Notes: generated from the sequence alone by a model not told the origin. Positions 1-10,997 are shown, counted from the stretch's first letter. The stretch: 64,000 nucleotides of DNA from Actinomadura macra NBRC 14102 (GCF_001552215.1 NZ_BCQT01000004.1:62001-126000); one strand, 5' to 3'. Translations and numbers: made by a program.

Positions 1-1619
1 GCCAGCGGCCGGCCCGCCATGCTGCCGGACAGGTCGAACGCCAGGTAGACCGTCATCGGCTCGCGGGAGGCGGTGCGGGGCGGGGGTTCCAGGAACCGGT
101 CCGGGACGTCGAGGGGCAGATCGTGCACCGTCACCTCCAGCGCGGTGCCCGTCTCCCGCTCCTTCGCGGTCACCCCGACCAGGGCGTTGTCGTCGTAGGC
201 GTAGGAGACATCGACGACGACCCTGCGCCCGCCGCCCGAGGTGGGGAAGCCGGTGACGACGTAGCGGCCGAGGTAGGCGCAGTCCTGGACGTCCTCCGTC
301 TCGCCCTGGGTGAGGAAGACCTCCATCTCGTCTCCCCCGTCCCCCTTGAGCCCGAACTGGTACGGCCGGGTCGCGACCGAGGGAATGCGCTGGTTGCGGG
401 GGAGCAGGACGCTGTTGAGGTAGCGGTCACCCTCGGCGCTCTCGGCGATCATGCCGAGGCTGTGCGCCACGACGTTGCTGATCCGGCGCGGCCCGCCGAG
501 CCGCAGGATGGGCGCGCCGGCGGTCTGCTCCCCCGCCGCGCCGGGGAGCCGCGGCCGGGTGGCCGCCTCCTCCTCCAGCAGGATCGCCGCCTGCGCGGCG
601 GCGCCGAGCGCGACGGCGTGGTCGGGGTGGATGCCGCCCATCGGCGGTTTGCCCGACACCCGCTCGATCCACTGCCGGACCATCGGCATCCGGGTGGAGC
701 CCCCGACCAGGAGCACGCCCTCGATGTCCGGCCAGTCGAGCCCGGTCTCCCGCAGGAGCTTGGCGGTGAGCTGCCCGGTCTGCTCCAGCAGGTCACGGGT
801 GGCGGCCTCGAACCCTTCGCGGGTGATCTCGGCGCGGACCGTCCGTCCCCCGGAGGTGATGCGGATCTCCGCGGAACGCCGCGCGGACAGCGCCTGCTTG
901 AGCCGCTCCACCTCGACCAGCAGTGCGCCGGGGTTGGCGCCCAGCGCCTCGGCGTCGTCCGGCGGCAGGTCGCGCAGCAGTTCCCCGGCGAGCCGGTCGT
1001 CGAAGTCCCGGCCGCCGAGTTCGTGGTCGCCCTCGGCGGCCACGACGGTGATCTCCCTCTCGCCGATCTCGACGAGGGAGATGTCGAAGGTGCCGCCACC
1101 GAGGTCGTACACCAGGGCGCGGCGGGTGCCCGCCGCCGGGCGCAGCCCGTAGGCGAGCGCCGCGGCGGTCGGCTCGCTGATCAGCCGTAGTACCTCCAGC
1201 CCGGCGAGCCGGCCGGCCTCCAGCGTGGCGGCGCGCTCGGGGTGGGTGAAGTACTCCGGCACCGTCACGACGGCCCGCGTCACCGGACGGTCGAGAGCCG
1301 CCTCCGCCTGGGCCTTCAGATGGCCGAGCACCAGCGCCGAGAGCTCCGGCGGGGTCCAGTCCCGGTCGCCGAGCGGCAGCCGGAAGGCGGTGTTACCCAT
1401 CCAGCGCTTGAACAGGTGCGCGACCTCGGCGGCGCCGTCCGCCTGGCCCTGCTTGGCCTCGCCGCCGACCACCGGGCGGCCGCCCGCGTCGAGACCGACC
1501 ACCGAGGCGGTGAGCGGGTCACCGAGCGCGTTCGGGATGATCTCCGGGTCGCCGTCACCGTTGACCCAGGCGACCGCCGAGTACGTGGTCCCGAGATCGA
1601 TGCCGACCGCTACGTCCAC
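1..1619 (-). CDS. Hsp70-von Willebrand A fusion protein (3' end cut by window)
   Basis: An Hsp70-type ATPase fused to a vWA domain; 539 residues are visible and the C-terminus lies outside the window. The GTG at 1619 is chosen because a GGGAGGA ribosome site precedes it by about 7 nt. Near the N-terminus is the phosphate-1 motif GIDLGTTYSAVAW, then LISEPTAAALAYG, the phosphate-2 loop YDLGGGTFDISLVE and LLVGGSTRMP, all intact Hsp70 ATPase signatures. A beta-type substrate-binding region follows (from about NVVAHSLGMIAE). Where canonical Hsp70s carry the alpha-helical lid, the chain runs into YLAFDLSGSMAGR, a DxSxS metal-ion (MIDAS) motif of vWA domains. It lies 23 bp downstream of the lidless DnaK and belongs to the same operon. 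Family knowledge: vWA domains bind protein partners through a metal ion. Which partner this chaperone serves is unknown. Confidence 0.88.
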   Translation of the reverse strand, partial: MDVAVGIDLGTTYSAVAWVNGDGDPEIIPNALGDPLTASVVGLDAGGRPVVGGEAKQGQADGAAEVAHLFKRWMGNTAFRLPLGDRDWTPPELSALVLGHLKAQAEAALDRPVTRAVVTVPEYFTHPERAATLEAGRLAGLEVLRLISEPTAAALAYGLRPAAGTRRALVYDLGGGTFDISLVEIGEREITVVAAEGDHELGGRDFDDRLAGELLRDLPPDDAEALGANPGALLVEVERLKQALSARRSAEIRITSGGRTVRAEITREGFEAATRDLLEQTGQLTAKLLRETGLDWPDIEGVLLVGGSTRMPMVRQWIERVSGKPPMGGIHPDHAVALGAAAQAAILLEEEAATRPRLPGAAGEQTAGAPILRLGGPRRISNVVAHSLGMIAESAEGDRYLNSVLLPRNQRIPSVATRPYQFGLKGDGGDEMEVFLTQGETEDVQDCAYLGRYVVTGFPTSGGGRRVVVDVSYAYDDNALVGVTAKERETGTALEVTVHDLPLDVPDRFLEPPPRTASREPMTVYLAFDLSGSMAGRPL

Positions 1620-1642
1620 CTGCCGTCCTCCCACCGGGCCGG

Positions 1643-3313
<1,671 letters not shown>

Positions 3314-3323
3314 CTGGGACCCC

Positions 3324-4046
3324 TTATTCTCTGTGGTCGGCGAATTCGGTGTTCTCGGTACCCGCGCCGTCCGTAACGCGTGCCGCGTCAGTGGCGTTGG
3401 TCATGCCTATGGCGCCCGGTTCATCCGTTGCCTGGGTGGCGTCGGTCGCGGCGGCGTCGGTCGCGGCGGTCGCGTCCGTGGCCGGCTCCGGCGCGCCGCC
3501 GTTCCGCGCGGGCGCCCCGGCGGCCTGCCGGTAGACGCTCACCCATTCGGGGCGAAGGACCTTCCCGTCCCGGGAGAAGCCGGCTCGGAGACGGCGGGCG
3601 ATCGTGCGCCCCAGGGACGGATCGGGAGTGTCGACCGTGCTCAGGACCCGCTGGCGGGCACGGTCCAGGGCGTCACCTTCGACGGTGAACCGCTCGACAC
3701 CGTTGCGCAGGAGGATCTGCTCGACGGAGCCCCGGAAGAACTCCAGGCTGCTCGCCGTGGCGGGCGGGGTGTCGGCGGAGTCGATGATCTGGGTGAGGTC
3801 GTCGTAGAGCGAGACGAGATCGAGCAGCACCGGCCGCAGCAGGGTCTGGTGGAACTCCTGGCGGTACTGGGCCAGTTCGTCGCTCATCGACTGGACGAGA
3901 CCCTCGCGGACCTCGTCGTAACGGATCTTGGAGTCGAATGACTTCCGGAGCCCGCGCAGCTCCTCCAGAATCGACTCGATGGGTGGGGTCGCGCCGCCGT
4001 CTAACGGGAAATCGGTGTTATCCCGCTCTGGAACACCATCGGTCAT
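3324..4046 (-). CDS. grpE: GrpE-like nucleotide exchange factor
   Basis: A 240-residue protein, probably the ADP/ATP exchange factor for the two Hsp70s downstream. The helical part (about residues 20-110, including LRPVLLDLVSLYDDL) and the beta-wing part (about 115-175, including NGVERFTVEGDALDRARQRV) match the GrpE pattern. The long N-terminal coiled coil of classical GrpE is short here. From about residue 185 the protein degenerates into an Ala/Thr/Asp-rich low-complexity tail. Start: the ATG at 4046 follows an AAGGTGG ribosome site. It is the first gene of the minus-strand chaperone operon. A GATAAT hexamer about 40 nt upstream could be a -10 element, but no clear -35 is seen. I found no HAIR or CIRCE heat-shock operator. 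Confidence 0.8.
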   Translation of the reverse strand: MTDGVPERDNTDFPLDGGATPPIESILEELRGLRKSFDSKIRYDEVREGLVQSMSDELAQYRQEFHQTLLRPVLLDLVSLYDDLTQIIDSADTPPATASSLEFFRGSVEQILLRNGVERFTVEGDALDRARQRVLSTVDTPDPSLGRTIARRLRAGFSRDGKVLRPEWVSVYRQAAGAPARNGGAPEPATDATAATDAAATDATQATDEPGAIGMTNATDAARVTDGAGTENTEFADHRE

Positions 4047-4246
4047 CTATCCACCTTGCGGTATCCGAGTAACGCGTCACATTATCGGTCCGGGCGGTGA
4101 CCCTGGTCTTGGTCTTGGCGCGATTGGCCACAAGCGGCTTGGCCGGCCTATCGGCCAAGCCGCCTGTTTCTGATCATGACAACGGGACAGGCCGCGAAGT
4201 CCAGGCACTATGTCCCAATATCTGTGTTTTGCCACAAATGGAACGG
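4047..4246. other. Spacer between amidohydrolase and GrpE-like genes
   Basis: About 200 bp between the end of the amine-catabolism operon and the start of the chaperone operon. It holds the hairpin at 4134-4163 and presumably the chaperone promoter on the grpE side. No small ORF with a convincing ribosome site was seen. Confidence 0.6.
4134..4163 (-). terminator. Hairpin terminator after the amine-catabolism operon
   Basis: A perfect 12-bp inverted repeat (gcggcttggccg / cggccaagccgc) with a 6-nt loop lies 84 bp after the stop of the amidohydrolase gene. The U-tract is weak, as is usual in high-GC actinomycetes. It probably separates the long upstream operon from the chaperone operon. Confidence 0.7.
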
Positions 4247-5893
4247 TCAGCGGGAGTGAACGGCACGCCCCCCGACAAGGGTGAGGGTCGGGGTCAGGGT
4301 CTGGAGCCGGTCGGCGTCGACGGTCATGACGTCGCCGTCCAGGACGACCAGGTCCGCCAGGTGGCCGGGGACGATCGATCCCTTCTGGTGGTCGGCGTGC
4401 TCGAAGTGGGCCGCGTCCGTCGTCCACAGGCGCAGGGCCTGCTCGCGGGTCAGGCGCAGGTCCTCGGGGACCTCCGCGTACGGACCGGGGGCGCTGCCGG
4501 TGAAGGTGGCGACGCCGCGGCGCCAGTCCGGGAAGCAGACCGGCGCGTCCGAGCTGTCGGCCACATGCACCCCGGCGGCCAGCAGCGCGCCGGCCGGGAA
4601 GGCCCGCGACCAGCGGTCGGCGCCGATGGAGCGGGTCATGGACGCGCCGCTGTGGGACTTCATCAGCGAGCTGGTGATCACGCCGATGCCGTACTCCGCG
4701 AGCCGGTCGTAGGAGTCCTCGGCGAGCAGCGTCCCGTGGATGAGGGCGTGCCGCGCGTCCGGCCACGGGTCCGCCTTGAGCGCGCGGGCCAGGCCGTCGA
4801 TCGCCGCGTCGGCCGCGCGGTCGCCGGTGACGTGCACCTGGACCTGGAGCCGGTTGCGGTGCGCCAGCTCGATCATGCGCATCAGCTCGTCGTAGCGGGC
4901 CTCGTCGTCGTCCCCGTGGGTGACCAGGTGGCCCGTCCCCCCTTCGGGGTAGGGCTGGTGCAGCCAAGCGGTGCACTGGGTGGGAACCCCGTCGGCGAAC
5001 AGCTTGCAGCCGCCGACCCGCAGCCAGTCGTCGCCGAGCCCGGTCGACAGGCCCGCGTAGGAGAGCGCCTTCGCGAGGCCCTCGGACGTGCTGGTGGGCG
5101 ACGGCCAGTCCCAGTGCAGCAGCGTGTTGACGCGCACGGTCATCCGGCCCTGCCGGTGCAGGGTGGTGTAGTCGCGCAGCAGCTCCGGCCAGACGATCGG
5201 GTCGGTGACGCTGGTGATGCCGAGGGAGTTGAGCGTGTGCATGGCGGAGACGATCGCGTCCAGGCGCTCCTCCTCCGAGTGCTCCGGGACGTACCGGGTC
5301 ACCAGGTCCTTCGCGGCTTCCAGGAGGAGGCCGGTCGGCTCGCCGGAGGGATCGCGCACGATCTTGCCGCCCTGCGGGTCCTCGGTGTCGCGCGTGATCC
5401 CGGCCATGCGCAGCGCGACGGTGTTGACCAGGACCGAGTGCCGCGAGGCGTGGTGCAGGACGGCGGGACGATCCCCGGTGGCTGGGTCGAGGTGGGTGCA
5501 GTGTGGTGTCGGGTCGAACTCCGGGATGTTCGCCTCGCGCCAGCCCTCGCCGACCAGCCAGTCGCTGCCGCCCGGCCCGGCGCCCGCGCCCGCGAGCGCG
5601 AGGTGCAGCGTGGCGAGCGAGTCGATGCCGTTCAGGTCGACCGCGTAACCGGAGAGCCCGAACATCGCCAGGTGGAGATGGGCGTCGTTGATCCCCGGCA
5701 GCACCGTCCGGCCGGCCAGGTCGAGCACGGACGTCGACGGGCCCGCGAAGGAGCGGACGTGCCGGTCGTCGCCCACGGCGAGGATCCGGTCGCCCGCCAC
5801 CGCGACGGCGGTCGCGGTCCGCGACTTCCCGTCCAGGGTGACGACGTTGCCGCCGTACAGGACAAGATCGGCCTGAGTCGTTGGCGGGGTCAT
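4247..5893 (-). CDS. YtcJ-like amidohydrolase (amidohydrolase family 3)
   Basis: A 548-residue metal-dependent hydrolase of the amidohydrolase_3 / YtcJ type. The N-terminal sandwich strand (ADLVLYGGNVVTLDGKSRTA) and the metal motif NDAHLHLAMFG (His72, His74) are present. HVTGDRAADAAID and HALIHGTLL supply later histidines, and the chain ends with the usual DLVVLDGDVMTVD strand. The family hydrolyses C-N bonds of amides, imides or formamides; the substrate here is not predictable from sequence. Its ATG directly abuts the TAA of the triple-fusion gene upstream, and its ribosome site (GAGGAGGG) lies inside that gene, so translation is coupled. It is the last gene of the amine-catabolism operon and may release an amine or process an amide intermediate. 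Confidence 0.85.
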   Translation of the reverse strand: MTPPTTQADLVLYGGNVVTLDGKSRTATAVAVAGDRILAVGDDRHVRSFAGPSTSVLDLAGRTVLPGINDAHLHLAMFGLSGYAVDLNGIDSLATLHLALAGAGAGPGGSDWLVGEGWREANIPEFDPTPHCTHLDPATGDRPAVLHHASRHSVLVNTVALRMAGITRDTEDPQGGKIVRDPSGEPTGLLLEAAKDLVTRYVPEHSEEERLDAIVSAMHTLNSLGITSVTDPIVWPELLRDYTTLHRQGRMTVRVNTLLHWDWPSPTSTSEGLAKALSYAGLSTGLGDDWLRVGGCKLFADGVPTQCTAWLHQPYPEGGTGHLVTHGDDDEARYDELMRMIELAHRNRLQVQVHVTGDRAADAAIDGLARALKADPWPDARHALIHGTLLAEDSYDRLAEYGIGVITSSLMKSHSGASMTRSIGADRWSRAFPAGALLAAGVHVADSSDAPVCFPDWRRGVATFTGSAPGPYAEVPEDLRLTREQALRLWTTDAAHFEHADHQKGSIVPGHLADLVVLDGDVMTVDADRLQTLTPTLTLVGGRAVHSR

Positions 5894-8800
5894 TTACCAG
5901 CCCTCCTCTAGAACGGCGTCCAGCGCGGCGGCGAACTCGTCGGCGTGTGCGGGCGTGAACGTCAGCGGTGGCTTGAGCTTGAGAATGTTCCAGGCCGGAC
6001 CGGTCGGATACACCAGGGCGCCCCGGTCCTTGAGCCGCTCGCAGATGATCAGCGTCTCGTCCGAGGCGGGCTCCTTGGTCTCCCGGTCCAGGACGAACTC
6101 GACGCCGCTGTAGAAGCCCTGGCCGCGGACGTCGCCGATCAGCTCGTGCCGGGGCGCCAGCGCGGCCAGCACGTCCCGCAGGTACTGGCCCGTCCGCAGG
6201 GCGTTGTCCTGGAGGTTCTCCTCCTCCACGATGTTCAGCAGTTCCAGCCCCACGGCGCAGGCGACCGGGTTGCCGCCGTAGGTGGAGAAGAACCGTCCGG
6301 CGGGGTCGAACGCCTGCGAGATCTCGCGCGTGGTGACCATCGCCGCCACCGGGAAGCCGTTGCCCATGGCCTTGCCCATGGTCACGAAGTCCGGGACGAC
6401 GTCCTGCGTCTCAAAGCCCCAGAACGCCTCCCCGAGCCGGCCGAAGCCCACCTGGACCTCGTCGGCGATCGTCATCGCGCCGTGCCGGGCCGCCGTCTGG
6501 AAGATCGGCGCGAGGTAGCCGGGCGGCAGGACGACCTGCCCGCCGCCCGCCAGCAGCGCCTCGAACAGGAACGCGGCGGGCGGGCGGCCCGCGGCGGCGA
6601 GCTGGTCGAAGGTCTCCGTCACGTGCGCGGCGTAGTGCGCGCCGGCCTGGGGGTCGTCGTAGCCGTAGGCCCCCCGGTAGCGGTCCGGGTTGGGGGTGGG
6701 GTGGGTGGTGTCCGGCTTGCCGTAGTGGCGGTAGCGGGACGGGCTCACGTCCGAGACCACCGAGGTGTACCCGTGGTAGGCGTCGTCGATGATGACCACG
6801 TCCTCCCGCTTGGTGAGGTAGCGGGACATCCGCAGCGCCAGATCGTTGGCCTCGCTGCCGGAGTTGACGAAGTAGACGACGTCCAGGCCGTCCGGCAGCG
6901 TCGCGGTGAGGCGCTCGGCATACTCCGACAGGACGTCGTAGACGAACCGGGTGTTGGTGTTGAGCCTGCCAAGCTGGCGCGCGGCGGCCTCGACCAGGCG
7001 GGGGTGGCTGTGCCCGACCAGGGTCACGTTGTTGAGCGCGTCGAGGTAGGACCGCCCGTGCTCGTCGTAGAACCGGCAGTTGCGCGCCCGGACCATGGTG
7101 ATCGGGCGGCTGAAGTAGGTGGGGTGGCTGTTCGGCAGGTGCTCGTGGCGCTTGCGCAGGGCCTGGTCGCCGGCGGGCGCCCAGGCGGTGACCGCGTCCT
7201 GCGCGCCGAGCAACGGCGTCGGGTCGGCGAACAGCGCCTGCCAGAGCTCGTGCTCGTCGCCCGGTGCCTCCTGCGGGACGGCCGTCCACGACGTTCCCGG
7301 CGCGCCCGGCGCGCCCATCAGCGGCACGGCCGTCATCTGGATCCGCACGCGCGGCGGGAGGCCGTCGCCGGTCTCGGCCGCGACCTCACCGAGCCGACCG
7401 CCGGCGGGCACGTCCTCGCCGGGGGCCAGCGTCGTGGACAGGCCGGTGTAGAGCGTGCGGAAGCACACGCCTTCGGCCGGCTCGTGGCGCAGGATCAGGC
7501 TCGTCCCGGCGACGCCGAGTCCCTCGACCTGTCCGGCCAGGGACGCGAGGACGGGCGCGTCCGACGCCGCGAAGACGTCGATCCCGAGGGTGACGTCCGC
7601 GCCGCGCCGCCGGGGGACGAGGAACCTGGGCTCGCCGTAGCGGCCCACAGGAGTCACTGGAACGTTCCGAGGTGGGTGGGGAGTAGCTGTTCCCCCACTG
7701 GAGTACGCCTCGTATCCGACGATCGCCGCGCGAGCGGCGGCGCGCAGCGCGTCCGGCTCGCGGGGGTCGGCGCCGTCGTAGCAGTCGCCGTCGATGCTCA
7801 GGTCGAGCTGGCCGAGGAGCCCGGCGACCGGCGGGGTGGCGAGCTCGGTGTGCCCGGCGAGCCAGGTGGCGGCCGCCGCGGTGGCGGCGTGCGCCGGCAG
7901 CCCGCACGCCTGCCGGACAGCGGCCGCGCCGATCTCGGCGGGGACACCGGCCAGCGTGCGGACGAGGTCGGCGGCGGCGGACGAACGGTGCCGCGGGTCG
8001 CCGTGGCTGCGCCCGGCCGCAAGCCGGGCGGTGGTCGCGGCGACCGCCGCCGACCGGACGGCGATCAGCGGGAACAGCAGGTCGATCTCGGCCTCGGTGA
8101 GCGGGCTCTGCGCGTGGTAGGCGGCGGTGAGCGCGGCGGCCACGGCCAGCGGGCGGTCGGCGCCGCGCATCGCGCTGGAGGCGAGTATCGCCAGGTCGGC
8201 GACCCGCGGCGCGAGCGCCGCGTCCCCGAAGTCGATCACGCCGGACACCCGGGTACGGGCACCGTCCCGCCGGACCAGCAGGTTGAAGGCGTTGAGGTCG
8301 TGGTGGACGACCGCCACCGGCAGCGTCCCGAGCCGCTCGTCGAGGATCGGGAGATAGCGCGCCTGGATCAGGCTCGCCGCGGCCCGCAGTTCCGGGTCCT
8401 GGACGTGCGGCAGCGACCCGGCCAGCGCCGTGCCCGCATGCGCGAACTCCCAGTAGTGGGCGGGCGGCGGCTCGGTCGCCGCCGCAGGCGCGAACGTCCC
8501 GGTCGCGGCGCCCAACCGGCCGGCGACCGCGCCGATGTCGGCGAGCAGCTCGGCCGACCTGCGCGGCACCTCGGCCAGCGGGCGGCCCGGCACGTAGGTC
8601 AGCAGCCGGACGAGCAGCCCGTCCACATCGTGCGACGGCGCCCCCGAGCGGTCCGGGATGACCTTCGGCACCGCGAATCCGAGGTCCTGCCCGGCGAGGT
8701 GCCCGAGCAGCGCCGTCTGGAACGCCGCCGCCCGCCGCTCCGCCGGTCCAGTGATCTTCAGGACGTACTCGGCGCCGGTGTCGTCCACGACGTGGGTGTT

Positions 8801-8980
8801 GCGGTCGGTCTCGCCCGCGAGGGGCCGGAGCGAGACCGGGTCGAGCCCGAAACCGTCGCGCAGGACGTCCCGCATGAAGGCGTCGGTCACCTCGGGTGGG
8901 CCGGCGGTGATGCGCTCGTAGCGCGCGTCGGTCACGGTGCCGTCGTCGATGTGCGGTGCCACGGACTGAACTCCATTCAC
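5894..8980 (-). CDS. Triple fusion: APH-type kinase / M23-like domain / class III aminotransferase
   Basis: A 1028-residue three-domain protein. Residues about 30-330 form an aminoglycoside/choline-kinase-like phosphotransferase, with the Brenner motif VHHDLNAFNLLV and the metal-binding VIDFGDAAL. Residues about 430-580 resemble a lysostaphin-type M23 beta-sheet domain (LGIDVFAASDAPVLASLAGQ). Its zinc ligands are incomplete, so it is probably non-peptidase. Residues about 600-1028 are a fold-type-I PLP aminotransferase (FVNSGSEANDLALRM, IADEVQVGFGRLG, FVTMGKAMGNGFP with the PLP lysine). The architecture is known in bacteria and relates to phospho-lyases such as ethanolamine-phosphate phospho-lyase. 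Phosphorylating an amino-alcohol and then eliminating it would fit, but that is inference. The start is GTG at 8980, 26 bp after potA. Confidence 0.85.
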   Translation of the reverse strand: MNGVQSVAPHIDDGTVTDARYERITAGPPEVTDAFMRDVLRDGFGLDPVSLRPLAGETDRNTHVVDDTGAEYVLKITGPAERRAAAFQTALLGHLAGQDLGFAVPKVIPDRSGAPSHDVDGLLVRLLTYVPGRPLAEVPRRSAELLADIGAVAGRLGAATGTFAPAAATEPPPAHYWEFAHAGTALAGSLPHVQDPELRAAASLIQARYLPILDERLGTLPVAVVHHDLNAFNLLVRRDGARTRVSGVIDFGDAALAPRVADLAILASSAMRGADRPLAVAAALTAAYHAQSPLTEAEIDLLFPLIAVRSAAVAATTARLAAGRSHGDPRHRSSAAADLVRTLAGVPAEIGAAAVRQACGLPAHAATAAAATWLAGHTELATPPVAGLLGQLDLSIDGDCYDGADPREPDALRAAARAAIVGYEAYSSGGTATPHPPRNVPVTPVGRYGEPRFLVPRRRGADVTLGIDVFAASDAPVLASLAGQVEGLGVAGTSLILRHEPAEGVCFRTLYTGLSTTLAPGEDVPAGGRLGEVAAETGDGLPPRVRIQMTAVPLMGAPGAPGTSWTAVPQEAPGDEHELWQALFADPTPLLGAQDAVTAWAPAGDQALRKRHEHLPNSHPTYFSRPITMVRARNCRFYDEHGRSYLDALNNVTLVGHSHPRLVEAAARQLGRLNTNTRFVYDVLSEYAERLTATLPDGLDVVYFVNSGSEANDLALRMSRYLTKREDVVIIDDAYHGYTSVVSDVSPSRYRHYGKPDTTHPTPNPDRYRGAYGYDDPQAGAHYAAHVTETFDQLAAAGRPPAAFLFEALLAGGGQVVLPPGYLAPIFQTAARHGAMTIADEVQVGFGRLGEAFWGFETQDVVPDFVTMGKAMGNGFPVAAMVTTREISQAFDPAGRFFSTYGGNPVACAVGLELLNIVEEENLQDNALRTGQYLRDVLAALAPRHELIGDVRGQGFYSGVEFVLDRETKEPASDETLIICERLKDRGALVYPTGPAWNILKLKPPLTFTPAHADEFAAALDAVLEEGW

Positions 8981-9006
8981 GGTTGTCGGGCTCGGGTACT
9001 CGTCGT

Positions 9007-10158
9007 TCAGGCGCCCGCCGGAACGACCTCGGGGGCCGGGCCGCCGGGACGGTCGGGGACGATCGCCTGGTGGCGCGGGTCCCAGCTCACGGTGACGCGC
9101 TCCCCCGGCATCGCGGGCAGCGACGGCCCGACGGGATGCGCGGCGATGCCCTGGGTCCCGTCGTCGAACCGCAACCCCACCTGGTGCCGGTCACCGACAT
9201 AGACGATCTCGGTGACCGTGGCGCCGATGTGGTTGTGCTCGGCGGCGACCCCGGAGGCGTCCGCGTGCAGCGCGAGGCGCTCGGGACGGACCACCGCGAC
9301 TCCGCCGGCCCCGTCCAGGCCCGGGTCCAGGCGCGGCGCCCGCAGCGCGTGCGCGCCGCACCGCAGGATCCCGGCGGCCTTGTCGACCGTGCCGCGGAAC
9401 GCGGTGGACTCCCCGAGGAACTGCGCGACGAACAGCGTCTCCGGCCGCTCGTACAGGTCGGCGGGCGTCCCGACCTGCTCGATGCCGCCCTCGTTGAACA
9501 CCGCGATGCGGTCGGAGAGGGTGAGCGCCTCGTGCTGGTCGTGCGTCACGAAGATGAAGGTCATCCCCAGCTCGCGGTGCATCCGCGCGATCTCGCGCTG
9601 GAGCTGGTCGCGCAGCCGCTTGTCGAGCGCGCCGAGCGGCTCGTCCATCAGCAGGGCGCGCGGCTCGTACACCACGGCGCGGGCCAGCGCCACGCGCTGC
9701 TGCTGCCCGCCGGACAGCTGCCGGGGAAGCCGGTCGGCGTAGTCGCCGAGGTGCACCAGGTCCAGCGTCTCGGCGACCTTGGCGGCGATGTCGGCCTTGG
9801 GCATCTTGCGCTGCTGGAGCGGGAACGCGACGTTCTTCGCCACCGTGAGGTGCGGGAACAGGGCGTACTGCTGGAACACCACGCCGAGGTCGCGCTTGTG
9901 CGGCTTCAGCCGCGACACGTCCTGGCCGTCGATCTCGATCGATCCGCCCGACACCGACACGAACCCGGCGAGCATCGACAGGATCGTCGTCTTGCCCGAG
10001 CCGGACGGCCCGAGCAGCGTCATGAACTCGCCGTCGGCGATGTCGAGTGAGACGTTGTCCACCGCCGGGCGCGGCGTCCCGGCGTAGAGCTTCGACACAC
10101 CCTTGATCCGGATGCCCCGCGGCCTGGCGGATGCGGCGTCGTTGCTGGTCGGGTTCAT
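9007..10158 (-). CDS. potA: Polyamine-type ABC transporter ATP-binding protein (PotA-like)
   Basis: A 383-residue ATPase that powers the PotBC permease. It has Walker A GPSGSGKTT (about residues 50-58), the signature LSGGQQQRVALARA, Walker B ALLMDEPLGALD and the switch histidine in VTHDQHEA. A C-terminal TOBE regulatory domain follows (about 290-370). The ATG at 10158 is preferred because GGAGG sits 5 nt before it; the ATG at 10161 overlaps the permease stop codon but would be too close to the ribosome site. The reading frame stays open far upstream, but only this part is PotA. Transport of putrescine or spermidine is inferred from family and context. Confidence 0.88.
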   Translation of the reverse strand: MNPTSNDAASARPRGIRIKGVSKLYAGTPRPAVDNVSLDIADGEFMTLLGPSGSGKTTILSMLAGFVSVSGGSIEIDGQDVSRLKPHKRDLGVVFQQYALFPHLTVAKNVAFPLQQRKMPKADIAAKVAETLDLVHLGDYADRLPRQLSGGQQQRVALARAVVYEPRALLMDEPLGALDKRLRDQLQREIARMHRELGMTFIFVTHDQHEALTLSDRIAVFNEGGIEQVGTPADLYERPETLFVAQFLGESTAFRGTVDKAAGILRCGAHALRAPRLDPGLDGAGGVAVVRPERLALHADASGVAAEHNHIGATVTEIVYVGDRHQVGLRFDDGTQGIAAHPVGPSLPAMPGERVTVSWDPRHQAIVPDRPGGPAPEVVPAGA

Positions 10159-10997
10159 CATGTCCTCCGCTCGCGGCGAACGAACTGCGGGATGAGCAGG
10201 ACGAGGGTGGTGGCGATCACCATCACGCTCGACGCCGCAGCGATGGTGGGGTCGATTTCCAAGGTGATGGAGTTGTACATCTGCACGGGCAGGGTCTGGA
10301 TGTCGGGTGTCTGGAGGAACAGCGCGACGACGACCTCGTCCAGAGAGGTGACGAACGCGAAGGCGAAACCGGACAGCACGCCCGGCGCGACCTGCGGGAC
10401 GGTGATCCGGAAGAACGTCGTCCACGCGGTGGCGCCGAGGGTCGCGGCGGCGATGTCCTGCGTCCGGTCGTAGCCGGCGAGGCTGGTCGACACCGCCGTC
10501 ACGACGAACGGCAGCGCCAGCACGGTGTGCGCGAGCACGAACCCGATCGCGGTGCCGTTGAGCTGCCAGCGGATGAACACCCCGTAGATCGCGACCGCGA
10601 CCACGATCCCGGGCATGATCATCGGGGCCATCATCAACTGCCGGACGGCGCCCCGCCCGCGGAACCGGGACCGGGTCAGGCCGAGCGCGACCGCGACGCC
10701 GAGAATGGTCGCGGTGACCGCGACCAGCAGCCCGATCTGCACCGAGGTGAGCAGCGCGTACATCCACTTCTCGGACCCGAAGAACGACTTGTACCAGCGC
10801 AGCGACCACGACTTCGGCGGGAACTCGAAGGTCGTCGCGCCGGAGAAGCTCATCGGGATCACCACCACGGTGGGGGCGATCAGCAGCAGCGCGGTCAGCG
10901 CGACGGCCGTCCGCAGCCCCCACCCGATGCCGCCCTCACGCTGGGCCTTCAGCGGGCTCGCCGGCTCGCCGATCTGCTCGCTCACCTGCTCACTCAT
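10158..10997 (-). CDS. potC: ABC transporter permease (PotC-like)
   Basis: A 279-residue inner-membrane permease with about six hydrophobic helices. It carries the coupling loop that docks on the ATPase (EAA-type region around AAATLGATAWTTFFRI). The N-terminus is a short cytoplasmic tail of about 28 residues. It overlaps the PotB-like gene by 8 bp and meets potA at an ATG/TGA junction, so the three are translated together. It most resembles the second permease of spermidine/putrescine and related cation importers. Confidence 0.85.
   Translation of the reverse strand: MSEQVSEQIGEPASPLKAQREGGIGWGLRTAVALTALLLIAPTVVVIPMSFSGATTFEFPPKSWSLRWYKSFFGSEKWMYALLTSVQIGLLVAVTATILGVAVALGLTRSRFRGRGAVRQLMMAPMIMPGIVVAVAIYGVFIRWQLNGTAIGFVLAHTVLALPFVVTAVSTSLAGYDRTQDIAAATLGATAWTTFFRITVPQVAPGVLSGFAFAFVTSLDEVVVALFLQTPDIQTLPVQMYNSITLEIDPTIAAASSVMVIATTLVLLIPQFVRRERRT

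Noticed and set aside
123..1190. Long plus-strand ORF over the Hsp70-vWA gene
   Set aside because: Its residues are compositionally odd (Gly/Arg/Val-rich). It is a shadow of the real minus-strand gene, which has clear Hsp70 motifs.
4047..4246. Heat-shock operators (HAIR or CIRCE) before the chaperone operon
   Set aside because: I looked for CTTGAGT/ACTCAAG and TTAGCACTC/GAGTGCTAA patterns and found none. The hairpin present is a terminator-like GC stem.
5945..9202. Plus-strand ORF of more than 1000 codons opposite the triple fusion
   Set aside because: High-GC shadow frame; no domain motifs, no start support. The minus strand has three recognisable domains.
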